Positions 1 through 9,323 of a DNA stretch of 64,000 nt are shown here, piece after piece. The position numbers and the translations under genes are program-made. Under the pieces are notes generated by a model that saw only the letters and a list, made by a program, of their open reading frames with translations, did not search any database and was not told where the DNA came from. Every line of letters begins with the position of its first letter. The first letter of the stretch is position 1. Source of the DNA: JAKZRT01 sp965247915 (GTDB lineage: Bacteria > Pseudomonadota > Alphaproteobacteria > Rhodobacterales > Rhodobacteraceae). Location of the stretch: assembly GCA_965247915.1 (NCBI GenBank), contig OZ252048.1:1-64000 (forward strand), given 5' to 3'.

Positions 1-654
1 GCAACGCGCCATGCCGAAGGGTCGTGCCTGATCCGGATGGGCGACACCCATGTGTTGTGCGCTGCGACAATCGAAGAGCGCGTGCCGCCGTTTGTAAAAA
101 ACACCGGGCTGGGTTGGGTGACGGCGGAATACGGGATGCTGCCGCGCGCCACGAACACCCGGATGCGGCGCGAGGCCAAAGCGGGGCAGTCTGGAAGAAC
201 GCAAGAGATTCAACGGCTTATAGGGCGCGCGCTGCGGGCGGGCGTGGACCGGGTGGCGATGGGCGAGCGCCAGATCACCATTGATTGTGACGTCCTTCAG
301 GCCGATGGCGGCACCCGCTGTGCGGCGATAACCGGCGGCTGGGTGGCGCTGCGGCTGGCGGTGAACCGTCTTATGAAGGCGGACGATATCATCACCGATC
401 CGCTGGTCGATCATGTGGCCGCCGTGTCGTGCGGGATTTACGCGGGCCAGGCGGTGTTGGATCTGGATTGCCCCGAAGACAGCGAGGCCGGCGTCGATGG
501 TAACTTCGTGATGACCGGCGCGGGCCGGCTGATCGAGGTGCAGATGTCGGCCGAGGGCGCGACCTTCAGCCGCGATCAGATGTCAACCTTGCTCGATCTT
601 GCCGAGGCCGGCACCGCTGACCTGGTTGCCGCGCAAGCCGCCGCAATGCCGTGA
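1..654 (+). CDS. rph: Ribonuclease PH, 5' end cut by window edge
   Basis: Phosphorolytic 3'-to-5' exoribonuclease that trims tRNA 3' ends. The frame is open from base 1; the 217 visible residues start inside the N-terminal region, just before the GDTHVLCAATIE motif. About 20 residues are missing compared with the usual 237-240. The DCDVLQADGGTRCA stretch and the ITGGWVAL region typical of the family are intact. The first in-frame ATG (37) is internal and is not the start. The stop TGA (652-654) overlaps the ATG of rdgB by one base, so the two genes are probably translationally coupled. The family assignment is firm; the true start lies outside the window. Confidence 0.95.
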   Translation, partial: ATRHAEGSCLIRMGDTHVLCAATIEERVPPFVKNTGLGWVTAEYGMLPRATNTRMRREAKAGQSGRTQEIQRLIGRALRAGVDRVAMGERQITIDCDVLQADGGTRCAAITGGWVALRLAVNRLMKADDIITDPLVDHVAAVSCGIYAGQAVLDLDCPEDSEAGVDGNFVMTGAGRLIEVQMSAEGATFSRDQMSTLLDLAEAGTADLVAAQAAAMP

Positions 655-1262
655 TGCGCAAGCTGGGCGACGATCCGCTGGTCATTGCTTCGCACAATGC
701 GGGCAAGGTGCGCGAGATCGCGGCGCTGCTGGCGCCCTTGCGTATCGGTGTGAAATCGGCGGAGGATTGCGGCCTTGCCGAACCCGCCGAGACCGAAACG
801 ACATTTGCCGGGAACGCCCGGATCAAGGCCCATTTCGCGGCGCGCGCGACCGGGTTGCCGGCGCTGTCGGACGACAGCGGCATCGTGGTTGACGCGCTGG
901 ACGGCGCACCGGGCGTGTTCACCGCCGATTGGGCCGAGACCCCGACAGGGCGCGACTTTGTCATGGCGATGACCCGGGTCTGGAATATGCTGGAAGAACG
1001 CGGCGCGCCCGAGCCGCGCCGGGCGCGGTTTTGCTGTACGCTGTGCCTGGCCTGGCCCGATGGCGAAGAGGCGCTGTTTGAAGGCACCGCCGAGGGCCGC
1101 CTGGTCTGGCCCATGCGCGGCGCGCTGGGGTTCGGATTTGACCCGATGTTTCTGCCCGAGGGCGAGGAGGAAACCTTTGGCGAAATGGAGCCGGCAAAAA
1201 AGCACCGCACCAGTCACCGGGCGCAGGCCTTTGCCAAGCTGATCGAAGGCTGTTTTGGCTGA
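654..1262 (+). CDS. rdgB: XTP/dITP diphosphatase (non-canonical purine NTP pyrophosphatase)
   Basis: House-cleaning enzyme that hydrolyses XTP, dITP and ITP to monophosphates so they are not built into nucleic acid. Family motifs are in order: SHNAGK near residue 13 (nucleotide binding), LSDDSG in the middle (metal and catalytic Asp), GFGFDPMF and, near the C-terminus, SHRAQAF. About 202 aa is the normal length. The ATG at 654 overlaps the rph stop; a GTG at 651 is an alternative start one codon upstream. The 3' end overlaps hemW by 8 nt, giving a compact rph-rdgB-hemW operon. Confidence 0.95.
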   Translation: MRKLGDDPLVIASHNAGKVREIAALLAPLRIGVKSAEDCGLAEPAETETTFAGNARIKAHFAARATGLPALSDDSGIVVDALDGAPGVFTADWAETPTGRDFVMAMTRVWNMLEERGAPEPRRARFCCTLCLAWPDGEEALFEGTAEGRLVWPMRGALGFGFDPMFLPEGEEETFGEMEPAKKHRTSHRAQAFAKLIEGCFG

Positions 1263-2388
1263 GGCGGGCTTTGGTCTTTACGTCCACTGGCCCTATTGCG
1301 CGGCCAAATGCCCCTATTGCGACTTCAACTCGCACGTCACCGGATCGGTCGACCATGCCCGGTGGCGGGCGGCGTTTCTGAGCGAAATCGCGCGCCTGGG
1401 CGGCGAGACCGGCGGGCGGGAATTGAATTCGATCTTTTTCGGCGGCGGCACGCCCAGCCTGATGGCGCCCGACACGGTTGGCGCAATTATCCAGGCGGCG
1501 GCAGCGGCCTGGCGGTTTGCCGATGACATCGAGATCACGCTTGAGGCCAACCCGACATCGGTCGAGGCGGGGAAGTTCGCCGCCTTTCGCGAGGCGGGCG
1601 TGAACCGCGTGTCGGTTGGGGTTCAGGCGCTGAACGATGATGATCTGCGCCGTCTGGGGCGGCTTCATACGGCGGATGAGGCACGCCGGGCGGTCGAGAT
1701 TGCGGCCTCGACGTTTGACCGGTTCAGTTTTGATCTGATTTATGCGCGGCAAAGTCAGACCCTTGGAAATTGGCGCGCCGAATTGGCGCAAGCGCTGGAC
1801 ATGGCCGATGGGCATCTGTCGCTTTATCAGCTGACCATCGAGCCCGGCACGGCGTTTGGCGACCGGCTGGCGGCGGGGCGGCTGACAGGTCTGCCCGACG
1901 AGGACGCTCAGGCCGATCTCTACGCGGCAACCCAGGAAATTTGTGCGGCACACGGGCTGCCCGCCTATGAGGTGTCCAATCACGCGCGGGCCGGCGAAGA
2001 AAGCCGCCACAATCTGATCTATTGGCGCGACGGTGACTGGGCCGCGGTCGGCCCCGGCGCGCATGGGCGGCTGACCCTGTCGGGACGCCGGCTTGCCACC
2101 GAGGCGCCGCGCGCGCCTGCGGCCTGGCTGGCGCAAGTGGAGACCGAGGGAAATGGCGAGGTCGCGCGCCGGGAGATTTCGAAAGCTGATGCGCAGGGCG
2201 AGTTTTTGATGATGGGTCTGCGGCTGGCCGAGGGCGTTCGGTTGGCCGATGTTGGCCCGGAATGCTTGTTGAAACTCAATTGGTTACGGGAAATAGGCCT
2301 GGTCGAGCTGACCCCCGACCGCCTGCGCCTGACCCGGCGTGGCCGCCCCTTGTTGAACGCGGTGTTGCGCGCGCTGTTGGGCGACTAG
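1255..2388 (+). CDS. hemW: Radical SAM heme chaperone HemW
   Basis: HemN-like radical SAM protein that binds heme and delivers it to respiratory proteins; it is not the coproporphyrinogen dehydrogenase itself. The CxxxCxxC cluster motif is at residues 15-22 (PYCAAKCPYCDF), followed by FFGGGTPSLM and the ITLEANPTS segment. Its 377 aa match HemW rather than the longer HemN. The start is TTG at 1255, inside the last codons of rdgB; no better start is seen in frame. It ends in TAG. It is the last gene of the rph-rdgB-hemW operon and converges on parB. Confidence 0.93.
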   Translation: MAEAGFGLYVHWPYCAAKCPYCDFNSHVTGSVDHARWRAAFLSEIARLGGETGGRELNSIFFGGGTPSLMAPDTVGAIIQAAAAAWRFADDIEITLEANPTSVEAGKFAAFREAGVNRVSVGVQALNDDDLRRLGRLHTADEARRAVEIAASTFDRFSFDLIYARQSQTLGNWRAELAQALDMADGHLSLYQLTIEPGTAFGDRLAAGRLTGLPDEDAQADLYAATQEICAAHGLPAYEVSNHARAGEESRHNLIYWRDGDWAAVGPGAHGRLTLSGRRLATEAPRAPAAWLAQVETEGNGEVARREISKADAQGEFLMMGLRLAEGVRLADVGPECLLKLNWLREIGLVELTPDRLRLTRRGRPLLNAVLRALLGD

Positions 2389-2412
2389 CGACCGGTTCGC
2401 GGGCCCTCGGCC

Positions 2413-3318
2413 TCAGACCTTTCCGGCCCCAACGCCCGAACTGAGCAGCCGGCAGATATCGTCAAGCTGGTCAAACGACCGGTAACGAATGGTAACTTTG
2501 CCGGCCTCACCATGTGCATCGTGATCGACCGAGACCGTGAGACCGATCGAGGCGCTGAGTTCGCCCTCCAGCGCGCGGGTGTCCGGGTCTTTGTGGCGCT
2601 TGGCGCGCCGGTGCGGCCTTTCAGGGCGCGGATTTTTGGCCAGCCGTTCGGTTTCGCGCACCGAAAGCCCGCGCGAAATCACCTCGGCGGCCAGTGCCAG
2701 GGGGTCGGGGGATGTGATCAATGCGCGCGCATGGCCCATGCTGAGCCGCCCCAACCGCACATGCAGCAACACGCCCTCGGGCAGTTGCAAAAGCCGCAGC
2801 ATGTTGGCGATATGGCTGCGCGATTTGCCCAGCGCCTTTGCCATTTCCTCCTGGGTGCGCCCGTGCATGTCCATCAGCCGGCGATAACCTTGCGCCTCTT
2901 CCACCGGGTTCAGGTCGTCGCGCTGGATGTTCTCGATAATGGCGATTTCCATCGCTTCGTCGTCGGAAAAATCCCGAATGATTACAGGGATTTCGTGCAG
3001 TTTGGCTAGCTGCGCCGCGCGCCAGCGGCGTTCGCCGGCGACAATCTGGAACTTTCCCGCGCCGGTGGCCGCCGGTCGCACGATCAGCGGTTGCAGAATG
3101 CCTTTTTCGGCGATCGACGCGGCCAGATCGGCCAGCGCGCCTTTGCCGAAATCCTGGCGCGGCTGATTGGCTCCGGGCGACACCGCTTCGATGGGAACCT
3201 GGCGGTCATTGTAGGGCGGGACCGCGGGCGCCGGACCCGCGTCGGCCACGCTTATGTCGCCCATCAACGCCGAAAGCCCGCGCCCCAAGCCACGCCGTTC
3301 AAGTTTCTTTTTGGTCAT
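2413..3318 (-). CDS. parB: Chromosome partitioning protein ParB
   Basis: CTP-dependent clamp that loads at parS, spreads, and works with ParA to segregate origins. The N-terminal basic stretch RRGLGRGLSALMG is the ParA-stimulating peptide. GERRWRAA at residues 95-102 is the CTP-binding motif, followed by ENIQRDDLNPVEEA and a helix-turn-helix (LGKSRSHIANMLRLLQLP) for parS recognition, then a C-terminal dimerisation segment. Its 301 aa are typical. It lies 8 nt downstream of parA in the same leftward operon, and two parS-like sites occur 1.4 and 3.3 kb upstream. Confidence 0.96.
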   Translation of the reverse strand: MTKKKLERRGLGRGLSALMGDISVADAGPAPAVPPYNDRQVPIEAVSPGANQPRQDFGKGALADLAASIAEKGILQPLIVRPAATGAGKFQIVAGERRWRAAQLAKLHEIPVIIRDFSDDEAMEIAIIENIQRDDLNPVEEAQGYRRLMDMHGRTQEEMAKALGKSRSHIANMLRLLQLPEGVLLHVRLGRLSMGHARALITSPDPLALAAEVISRGLSVRETERLAKNPRPERPHRRAKRHKDPDTRALEGELSASIGLTVSVDHDAHGEAGKVTIRYRSFDQLDDICRLLSSGVGAGKV

Positions 3319-3326
3319 ATCGCCCC

Positions 3327-4133
3327 CTATGCTGCGGTTGCGCTGTGTTTTGCTACCAGTTCTTGTGCCAAGGCGCGGTAAGCCGCGCTGCCTTTGGACG
3401 CGCTGTCATAGTCCAGCACCGACAGCGCGTAAGACGGCGCTTCGCTGACCCGCACGTTGCGCGGCACGATGGTGTCAAACACCAGATGCCTGAGGTTGTC
3501 GCGCGCATCCTGTGCGACTTGCTGTGCCAGGCGGTTGCGCCCGTCGTACATGGTCAGAACCACGCCTTCGATCCTGAGGCGCGGGTTGGCGGCCGCGCGC
3601 ACCTCGCGCACGGTCATCATCAACTGCGACAGACCTTCAAGCGCAAAGAATTCGGATTGCAGCGGCACCAGCACCGAATCTGCGGCGACCATGGCGTTGA
3701 CGGTCAAGAGATTCAGCGATGGTGGGCAATCGATCAGGATATAATCCAGACCATAGGCCGCAATATCTGGGTGGCGGAGCGCGTCGTGCAACAAAAAGCT
3801 GCGTTTTTCGTTGGCAACAAGTTCGATATCGGCGCTGGATAGATCGGTCGTCGATGGGGCCAGCCAGAGACCCTTTGACGCCGTCTGGTGGAACACCTCG
3901 GACACCGGCGCTTCGTCCAGCAGCAGGTCATAGGTGTTGGCGCGGCGCTCGGCTGGCGCGAATCCAAGCCCGGTCGAGGCGTTGCCTTGCGGGTCAATGT
4001 CGATAATCAGGACCTGATAACCCGATTCCGCCAGCGCCGCGCCCAGATTGATGGCTGTTGTCGTCTTGCCCACACCGCCTTTTTGGTTCGCCACCGCGAT
4101 GATGCGGGCGTTCTGGCGGGTGAAATCAGGCAC
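3327..4133 (-). CDS. parA: Chromosome partitioning ATPase ParA
   Basis: Walker-type ATPase that forms the DNA-bound gradient followed by ParB-parS complexes. The deviant Walker A KGGVGKTT is at residues 18-25, with IDIDPQGNASTG following and DCPPSLNLLT as Walker B. The length, 268 aa, fits chromosomal ParA (Soj type) without the long N-terminal DNA-binding domain of plasmid types. The start overlaps the end of rsmG by 8 nt. It ends in TAG, showing that TAG is an ordinary stop here. Confidence 0.96.
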   Translation of the reverse strand: MPDFTRQNARIIAVANQKGGVGKTTTAINLGAALAESGYQVLIIDIDPQGNASTGLGFAPAERRANTYDLLLDEAPVSEVFHQTASKGLWLAPSTTDLSSADIELVANEKRSFLLHDALRHPDIAAYGLDYILIDCPPSLNLLTVNAMVAADSVLVPLQSEFFALEGLSQLMMTVREVRAAANPRLRIEGVVLTMYDGRNRLAQQVAQDARDNLRHLVFDTIVPRNVRVSEAPSYALSVLDYDSASKGSAAYRALAQELVAKHSATAA

Positions 4134-4719
4134 GCTCGATGTCTCCGATCCTCAAAATGACCCCGCGCCGGTCGGTCTTGCTGGGTATCTTTTCAACGCT
4201 GAAGCGCCAGGATGCAAGGGCAACCTCTATTTCAGCCATATGTCGGGCGCCCTTTAGAAACAGCGCCGTTCCGCCAGGCACAAGGTGACGGTGCGCATAG
4301 TCCAGCAGGCGCGGCAGCGGCGCAAGCGCCCGGGCCGACACAATATGCGCTTGTAATGTTGGGATAACTTCGACCCTATCCGCGATGACCGTTGTGCTCA
4401 GGCCCAGCTCGCGGACGGCGGCCCGGCAGAATGCCGCTTTTCGCGCATCGCTCTCCACCAGGGTTACGTGCAGCGCCGGCAATTTTTCTTTGGCCAGAAT
4501 CGCCACGACTATGCCCGGCAACCCGGCGCCGGTGCCAAAGTCACCCCAGCGCGCGGTATCCGGATTGACCAGGTCGAATACCTGGGCGCTGTCCAGAATG
4601 TGCCGATCCCAGAGATTTTCCAGGGTGGACGCGGCGATCAGGTTGATATTTCGGGTCCATTTGCGGATCAGCGCCGAATAGGCGCGCAGGCTTTCCTCTG
4701 TTTCACGTGAAACATTCAT
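4126..4719 (-). CDS. rsmG: 16S rRNA (guanine-527-N7)-methyltransferase RsmG (GidB)
   Basis: SAM-dependent methyltransferase that modifies G527 of 16S rRNA. The SAM-binding motif WGDFGTGAGLPGIVVAI is near residues 57-73, and VESDARKAAF follows as motif II. The 197-aa length is usual. It sits 3 nt downstream of mnmG in the classic mnmG-rsmG-parA-parB order. A perfect 16-bp parS-like palindrome covers the first codons and the bases just upstream of the ATG, so ParB loading could influence expression. Confidence 0.95.
   Translation of the reverse strand: MNVSRETEESLRAYSALIRKWTRNINLIAASTLENLWDRHILDSAQVFDLVNPDTARWGDFGTGAGLPGIVVAILAKEKLPALHVTLVESDARKAAFCRAAVRELGLSTTVIADRVEVIPTLQAHIVSARALAPLPRLLDYAHRHLVPGGTALFLKGARHMAEIEVALASWRFSVEKIPSKTDRRGVILRIGDIERA
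4699..4714. promoter_or_regulatory. parS-like site 1 (perfect palindrome)
   Basis: The 16-mer TGTTTCACGTGAAACA matches the bacterial parS consensus at all positions. It overlaps the 5' end of rsmG and lies about 0.6 kb from the parA start. ParB is encoded close by, which supports a centromere role. Identification rests on sequence match and context. Confidence 0.88.
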
Positions 4720-4722
4720 CCC

Positions 4723-6591
4723 TCAGGCAGAAAGCCGGCGTTTGCTGCGTTTTATCTTGCCCAGGATCAGCGTCAGCGCCGCCGGGGTCATGCCGTCTAT
4801 CCGCGCCGCCTGAGCCAGGGTCCGCGGCCGAATATGGCCCAGTTTCGCCGACAGCTCGTTTGAAAGGCCGTCTAGGGTTGTGAAGTCATAATTCGGTGGA
4901 ATTTCAACCGCTTCGTCGCGCAGCAGCGCCTGCGCCTCGCGATTTTGCCGTTCGATATAAGTCGCATAGAGCGCGTCGTTGGACAATTGCCGCCGGATCT
5001 CTGGCGCGATGCAGCCCAGCGCCGGATCGAGATCGATCAAGGTATCAAAGTTAACATCCGGAAACGCCAGCAACTGAACGCCGTTCCTTTTGCTGCCATC
5101 CTGGTTTATCCGAACCCCGCGCTCGGCCAGCGCTTTTGGCGTCCACGACCGCGCCCCAAGCGCCGCCCGGCCTTGTGCAAGCGCCTCGTCCTTGACTGCA
5201 AAGATCCTCGCGCGGCCTGCCCCGACCAATCCCAGGGCAATGCCCATGGGCGTCAGCCGCTGGTCGGCATTGTCGGCGCGCAGTGACAGCCGGTATTCGG
5301 CGCGCGATGTGAACATGCGATAGGGCTCGGAAACACCACGGGTTACGAGATCATCAATCATGACGCCGCTATAGCTGTTGGACCGCGAAAACCGGGCCGG
5401 CGGGCGGCCCTTCGCCGCCAGCGCCGCATTCAGGCCCGCCACCAGCCCCTGGGCCGCCGCCTCCTCGTATCCGGTGGTGCCATTGATCTGACCGGCAAGA
5501 TAAAGTCCTGGAATTTCACGTAATTCCAGCGTCTCGCCAAGCACATGCGGATCGACATAATCATACTCGATAGCATAGCCGGGCTGCAGAATTTGCGCCG
5601 CCTCAAGACCGGAAATCGACCGCACATAGGCCTCTTGCACATTCGCGGGCAGCGATGTCGAGATGCCGTTGGGATAGATCACCGGATCGTTCAATCCTTC
5701 CGGCTCGAGAAAGATCTGGTGCGATTGCTTGTCGGCAAAGCGCATGATCTTGTCTTCAATCGATGGGCAATAACGCGGCCCGGTGCCGTCGATACGGCCC
5801 CCATACATGGCCGACCGGTGTATATTTTCCCTTATGATATCGTGGGTTGCTGGGTTGGTGTGGGTAATGCCACATTTTATCTGCCGCAGCGGCGCGCGGT
5901 GCGACAAAAATGAAAACAGCGACGGGTGATCGTCGCCCGGTTGCATGTCCAAGCCCGACCAATTGATGGTTCGGCCATCCAGGCGCGGCGGCGTACCGGT
6001 TTTCAGGCGGCCCAGCGGCAGACCGAAATCATCGATGCGCTCGGCCAGCCTCAGCGATGGGCTGTCGCCGATACGCCCGCCCGACGTCGAGACATCGCCA
6101 ATATGGATGACGCCGCGCAAAAACGTACCGGTCGTCAAAACGGTCGCTTTTGCCTGCAAAACCGCACCATCCGCCAGCAAGACGCCGGTTACCGCACCGC
6201 CAGCGGTCAGAAAGTCGGCCGCTTCACCCTCGATGATCGTCAGATGTTCCGTGCCCGCCAGGTCGGTTTGAATTTTCTTGCGGTAGACCCGCCGGTCCGC
6301 TTGGGCACGCGGCCCTTGCACGGCCGGACCCTTGCGGCGATTGAGCAGCCGAAATTGTATCCCCGCCGCATCGGCGGCGCGACCCATGATGCCGTCAAGC
6401 GCATCGATCTCGCGCACCAGGTGCCCCTTGCCCAGCCCGCCGATGGCCGGATTGCAGGACATGACGCCGATCGTCGCGGCGCGCAGTGTCACTAGCGCCG
6501 TTTTGGCGCCCATACGGGACGCGGCGGCGGCGGCTTCGGCTCCGGCATGGCCGCCGCCGATGACAAGAACCTCAAAATCGCCCTGTTTCAC
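4723..6591 (-). CDS. mnmG: tRNA uridine-5-carboxymethylaminomethyl modification enzyme MnmG (GidA)
   Basis: FAD-dependent partner of MnmE; together they install the cmnm5 group on wobble U34 of certain tRNAs. The FAD dinucleotide-binding motif GGGHAGAEAA is at residues 12-21. SCNPAIGGLGKGHLVREIDA and the GTGPRYCPSIEDK segment with its conserved cysteine are present. The 622 aa equal the family norm. It starts 11 nt after the mnmE stop, and a second parS-like site covers its start codon. The C-terminal helical domain that contacts MnmE is complete. Confidence 0.96.
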   Translation of the reverse strand: MKQGDFEVLVIGGGHAGAEAAAAASRMGAKTALVTLRAATIGVMSCNPAIGGLGKGHLVREIDALDGIMGRAADAAGIQFRLLNRRKGPAVQGPRAQADRRVYRKKIQTDLAGTEHLTIIEGEAADFLTAGGAVTGVLLADGAVLQAKATVLTTGTFLRGVIHIGDVSTSGGRIGDSPSLRLAERIDDFGLPLGRLKTGTPPRLDGRTINWSGLDMQPGDDHPSLFSFLSHRAPLRQIKCGITHTNPATHDIIRENIHRSAMYGGRIDGTGPRYCPSIEDKIMRFADKQSHQIFLEPEGLNDPVIYPNGISTSLPANVQEAYVRSISGLEAAQILQPGYAIEYDYVDPHVLGETLELREIPGLYLAGQINGTTGYEEAAAQGLVAGLNAALAAKGRPPARFSRSNSYSGVMIDDLVTRGVSEPYRMFTSRAEYRLSLRADNADQRLTPMGIALGLVGAGRARIFAVKDEALAQGRAALGARSWTPKALAERGVRINQDGSKRNGVQLLAFPDVNFDTLIDLDPALGCIAPEIRRQLSNDALYATYIERQNREAQALLRDEAVEIPPNYDFTTLDGLSNELSAKLGHIRPRTLAQAARIDGMTPAALTLILGKIKRSKRRLSA

Positions 6592-6599
6592 GTGAAACG
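6584..6599. promoter_or_regulatory. parS-like site 2 (15 of 16 matches)
   Basis: TGTTTCACGTGAAACG differs from the parS consensus only at the last base. It spans the mnmG start codon, the same placement as site 1 on rsmG. Two such sites 1.9 kb apart beside parAB make chance occurrence unlikely. Confidence 0.82.
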
Positions 6600-6602
6600 C
6601 TC

Positions 6603-7889
6603 CTATTTCCCAAGACAGAAGCTTGAAAATATTTCGTCCAGCAAGTTTTCCACATCGACCCGCCCAACCAGGCCATCCAAGGCCCGAATGGCGCTCCGGA
6701 CTTCTTCAGCCGCAAGCTCAACCCGGCCTGGCCCTTCTTCTAGCTCAAAACCCGCCGCCGCCAAAGCCCCCTCCGCGGCGCGGATCGCGGCGCGGTGCCG
6801 GGCGTGGGTTGCCGTTGCGGCACCTGCTACCCGGCGCCCCAGAACATCTGATATTTCGCCTATCAGCTGGTCAATTCCCGCACCGGTCAGACCCGACACG
6901 CCGCGCCCACCACCGTCCCGCAAGTCCGCCTTTCCCCATATCTTGATATCGCCACCAAATAATTCCACCATATCTGGTGTATCTTCATCCGAAAGCAAAA
7001 GCACGCGCAGGTCCGCATTCTTTGCCCGCGCCTGGGCCCGAGCCACCCCCAACCGCTCAATCTCATCCGCCGCCACCCGCAACCCGGCCGTGTCCAGAAA
7101 CGTCACGGGCAGTCCGCGCAAATCCATCCGCACCTCGATCACATCTCGCGTTGTTCCGGCAATTTCCGATGTGATCGCCGCGTCGCGCCCCGCCAGCGCG
7201 TTCAAAAGCGTCGATTTGCCGGTGTTGGGAGCCCCAATGATCGCCACCTCGAACCCGTCGCGAATACGCTCGGCGATCCGGCTGCCATCGATTTCGCGCA
7301 CCATGTCGCCGCGAACCCCTGACAACAGGGCCACAACCTCGGGCCCGACATCGAGCGGCACGTCTTCGTCCACGAAATCTATGGTCACTTCCAACAGCGA
7401 CGCCGCCCGGATCAGATCGCGTCGCCAGCGTTCCGCCAGCCCGCCCAGCGCGCCGGAAAAAACCCTTTGCGCCTGGCGCCGCTGCGCCTCGGTCTCGGCC
7501 TCGATCAGCGCGCCCAGCCCCTCGACCTGCGTCAGGTCCATTCGGTCGTTCATCAGGGCGCGGCGGGTAAATTCGCCGGGCTCGGCCATGCGCGTGTCCG
7601 CCAGACCGGCCAGATGCCCCAGGACCGCCGCAACTATTGCCGGACTGCCGTGCAGATGCAGCTCGGCCACGGTTTCGCCGGTAAACGACGCCCCCGCTTT
7701 GAACCACAAAACCAATGCTTGATCGACCAGCTCGCCGTCGATCTTCAGATCCCTGAGCGCGGCGTGGCGCGGCTCCGCCACTTCGACGCTAAAGGCCGCA
7801 AGCGCGGCTTTTGCGCCCGGCCCCGATATTCGAACCACAGCCACACCAGCACGACCCCTGGCCGAGGTGAGCGCAAATATTGTATCCAT
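6603..7889 (-). CDS. mnmE: tRNA modification GTPase MnmE (TrmE)
   Basis: GTPase that works with MnmG on tRNA wobble uridine. The N-terminal folate-binding domain (residues 1-120) is followed by a helical domain carrying a Ras-like G domain: G1 GAPNTGKS at about 219-226, switch I region ITSEIAGTTRD, and G3 DTAGL. The C-terminal CLGK matches the conserved C(I/L/V)GK motif with its catalytic cysteine. The 428 aa are slightly short but normal for alphaproteobacteria. It is followed closely by mnmG. It ends in TAG. Confidence 0.95.
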   Translation of the reverse strand: MDTIFALTSARGRAGVAVVRISGPGAKAALAAFSVEVAEPRHAALRDLKIDGELVDQALVLWFKAGASFTGETVAELHLHGSPAIVAAVLGHLAGLADTRMAEPGEFTRRALMNDRMDLTQVEGLGALIEAETEAQRRQAQRVFSGALGGLAERWRRDLIRAASLLEVTIDFVDEDVPLDVGPEVVALLSGVRGDMVREIDGSRIAERIRDGFEVAIIGAPNTGKSTLLNALAGRDAAITSEIAGTTRDVIEVRMDLRGLPVTFLDTAGLRVAADEIERLGVARAQARAKNADLRVLLLSDEDTPDMVELFGGDIKIWGKADLRDGGGRGVSGLTGAGIDQLIGEISDVLGRRVAGAATATHARHRAAIRAAEGALAAAGFELEEGPGRVELAAEEVRSAIRALDGLVGRVDVENLLDEIFSSFCLGK

Positions 7890-7915
7890 CTAACCTGTTC
7901 TAATCACGCAAGAAA

Positions 7916-9184
7916 TCAGGCATTCATCGAATCGAAGAAATCCGCGTTCGTCTTGGTCTGTTTCAGCTTCGACAGCAGAAACTCGATCGCATCGGTGGTC
8001 CCCATCGGGTTCAGGATGCGGCGCAGAACATATGTCTTTTGCAAGTCGATCTTATCGACCAGCAGCTCCTCTTTGCGCGTGCCGGATTTCAGAATATCCA
8101 TCGCCGGGTAAACGCGCTTGTCGGCGATCTTTCGGTCGAGCACGATCTCGGAGTTGCCGGTGCCCTTGAACTCCTCGAAAATCACTTCGTCCATGCGGCT
8201 TCCGGTGTCGATCAGCGCGGTGGAGATAATCGTCAGCGACCCGCCTTCCTCGATATTCCGCGCCGCCCCGAAAAACCGCTTGGGCCGCTGCAGCGCGTTG
8301 GCATCAACGCCCCCCGTCAAAACCTTGCCCGACGACGGCACCACGGTGTTGAAGGCGCGGCCCAGCCGGGTGATCGAATCCAAAAGGATCACCACATCGC
8401 GCTTGTGCTCGACTAGGCGCTTGGCTTTCTCGATCACCATCTCGGCCACGGCAACGTGGCGTGTTGCCGGCTCGTCGAAGGTTGACGACACCACTTCGCC
8501 CTGCACCGACCGCTGCATGTCGGTCACCTCTTCGGGACGTTCGTCGATCAGCAGCACGATCAGATAGCAATCGGGGTGGTTGACCGCGACCGAATGCGCG
8601 ATGTTCTGCAAAATCACCGTCTTGCCGGTGCGCGGTGGCGCAACGATCAAACAACGCTGCCCCTTGCCGATCGGCGATATCAGGTCGATCACCCGCGCTG
8701 AGCGGTCCTTGATCGTCGGGTCTTCGATCTCCATGTTCAGCCGCTCATCGGGATAAAGCGGCGTCAGATTGTCAAAGGCGATTTTGTGTTTGGCTTTTTC
8801 GGGTTCTTCAAAATTGATCTGGGTCACCGACGTCAGGGCAAAATACCGCTCGTTATCGCCGGGCGCGCGAATCACCCCGTCGATGGTATCGCCGGTCCGC
8901 AGTGAAAACTGCCGGATCATCTCGGGCGAGACATAAATATCATCCGGTCCCGGCAGGTAGTTCGCCTCGGGCGAGCGCAAGAAACCGAACCCATCCTGCA
9001 GCGTCTCCAGAACCCCGTCTCCGGAAATTTCCCAGCCCTCATCGGCGCGCTCTTTGAGGATCTGGAACATCATCTCGCCCTTACGCATGGTCGAGGCGTT
9101 TTCGATCTCCAGATCTTCGGCCATCGCTAACAGGTCCTTGGCACTCGTGGCTTTCAGATCAGCAAGATTGAGTGTTTCGGTCAT
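7916..9184 (-). CDS. rho: Transcription termination factor Rho
   Basis: Hexameric RNA-dependent helicase that ends transcription of untranslated RNAs. The start is placed at the ATG at 9184 (MTETLNLADL), which matches the family N-terminus; the frame is open 19 codons further upstream but that extension is not family-like. Order of parts: N-terminal helix bundle, cold-shock-like RNA-binding fold (GDGVLETLQDGFGFLR near residue 55), then RecA-type ATPase with P-loop APPRTGKT near 183-190 and a Walker B ending in LLIDERPEEV. Its 422 aa are normal. It lies 26 nt upstream of mnmE. Confidence 0.95.
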   Translation of the reverse strand: MTETLNLADLKATSAKDLLAMAEDLEIENASTMRKGEMMFQILKERADEGWEISGDGVLETLQDGFGFLRSPEANYLPGPDDIYVSPEMIRQFSLRTGDTIDGVIRAPGDNERYFALTSVTQINFEEPEKAKHKIAFDNLTPLYPDERLNMEIEDPTIKDRSARVIDLISPIGKGQRCLIVAPPRTGKTVILQNIAHSVAVNHPDCYLIVLLIDERPEEVTDMQRSVQGEVVSSTFDEPATRHVAVAEMVIEKAKRLVEHKRDVVILLDSITRLGRAFNTVVPSSGKVLTGGVDANALQRPKRFFGAARNIEEGGSLTIISTALIDTGSRMDEVIFEEFKGTGNSEIVLDRKIADKRVYPAMDILKSGTRKEELLVDKIDLQKTYVLRRILNPMGTTDAIEFLLSKLKQTKTNADFFDSMNA

Positions 9185-9323
9185 GCGGGGGTCCCATGCA
9201 AGCCAAGCAGGCCCAAGGCCGGGCTGCGCGGTTTTCATCAATTTCTCTGCTGCCGGACGACCGGACGGCCACCCGTTTCGGGCGCTGATACTCCGCCGAC
9301 GCGGCCCGAGTCAATCACGCACC

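Noticed and set aside
961..2136. 391-aa minus-strand ORF opposite hemW and rdgB
   Set aside because: It mirrors high-GC codon bias on the other strand; no family resemblance, and hemW and rdgB are clear on the plus strand.
6547..7722. 391-aa plus-strand ORF opposite mnmE
   Set aside because: Low-complexity S/R/P-rich translation typical of an antisense shadow of a GC-rich gene.
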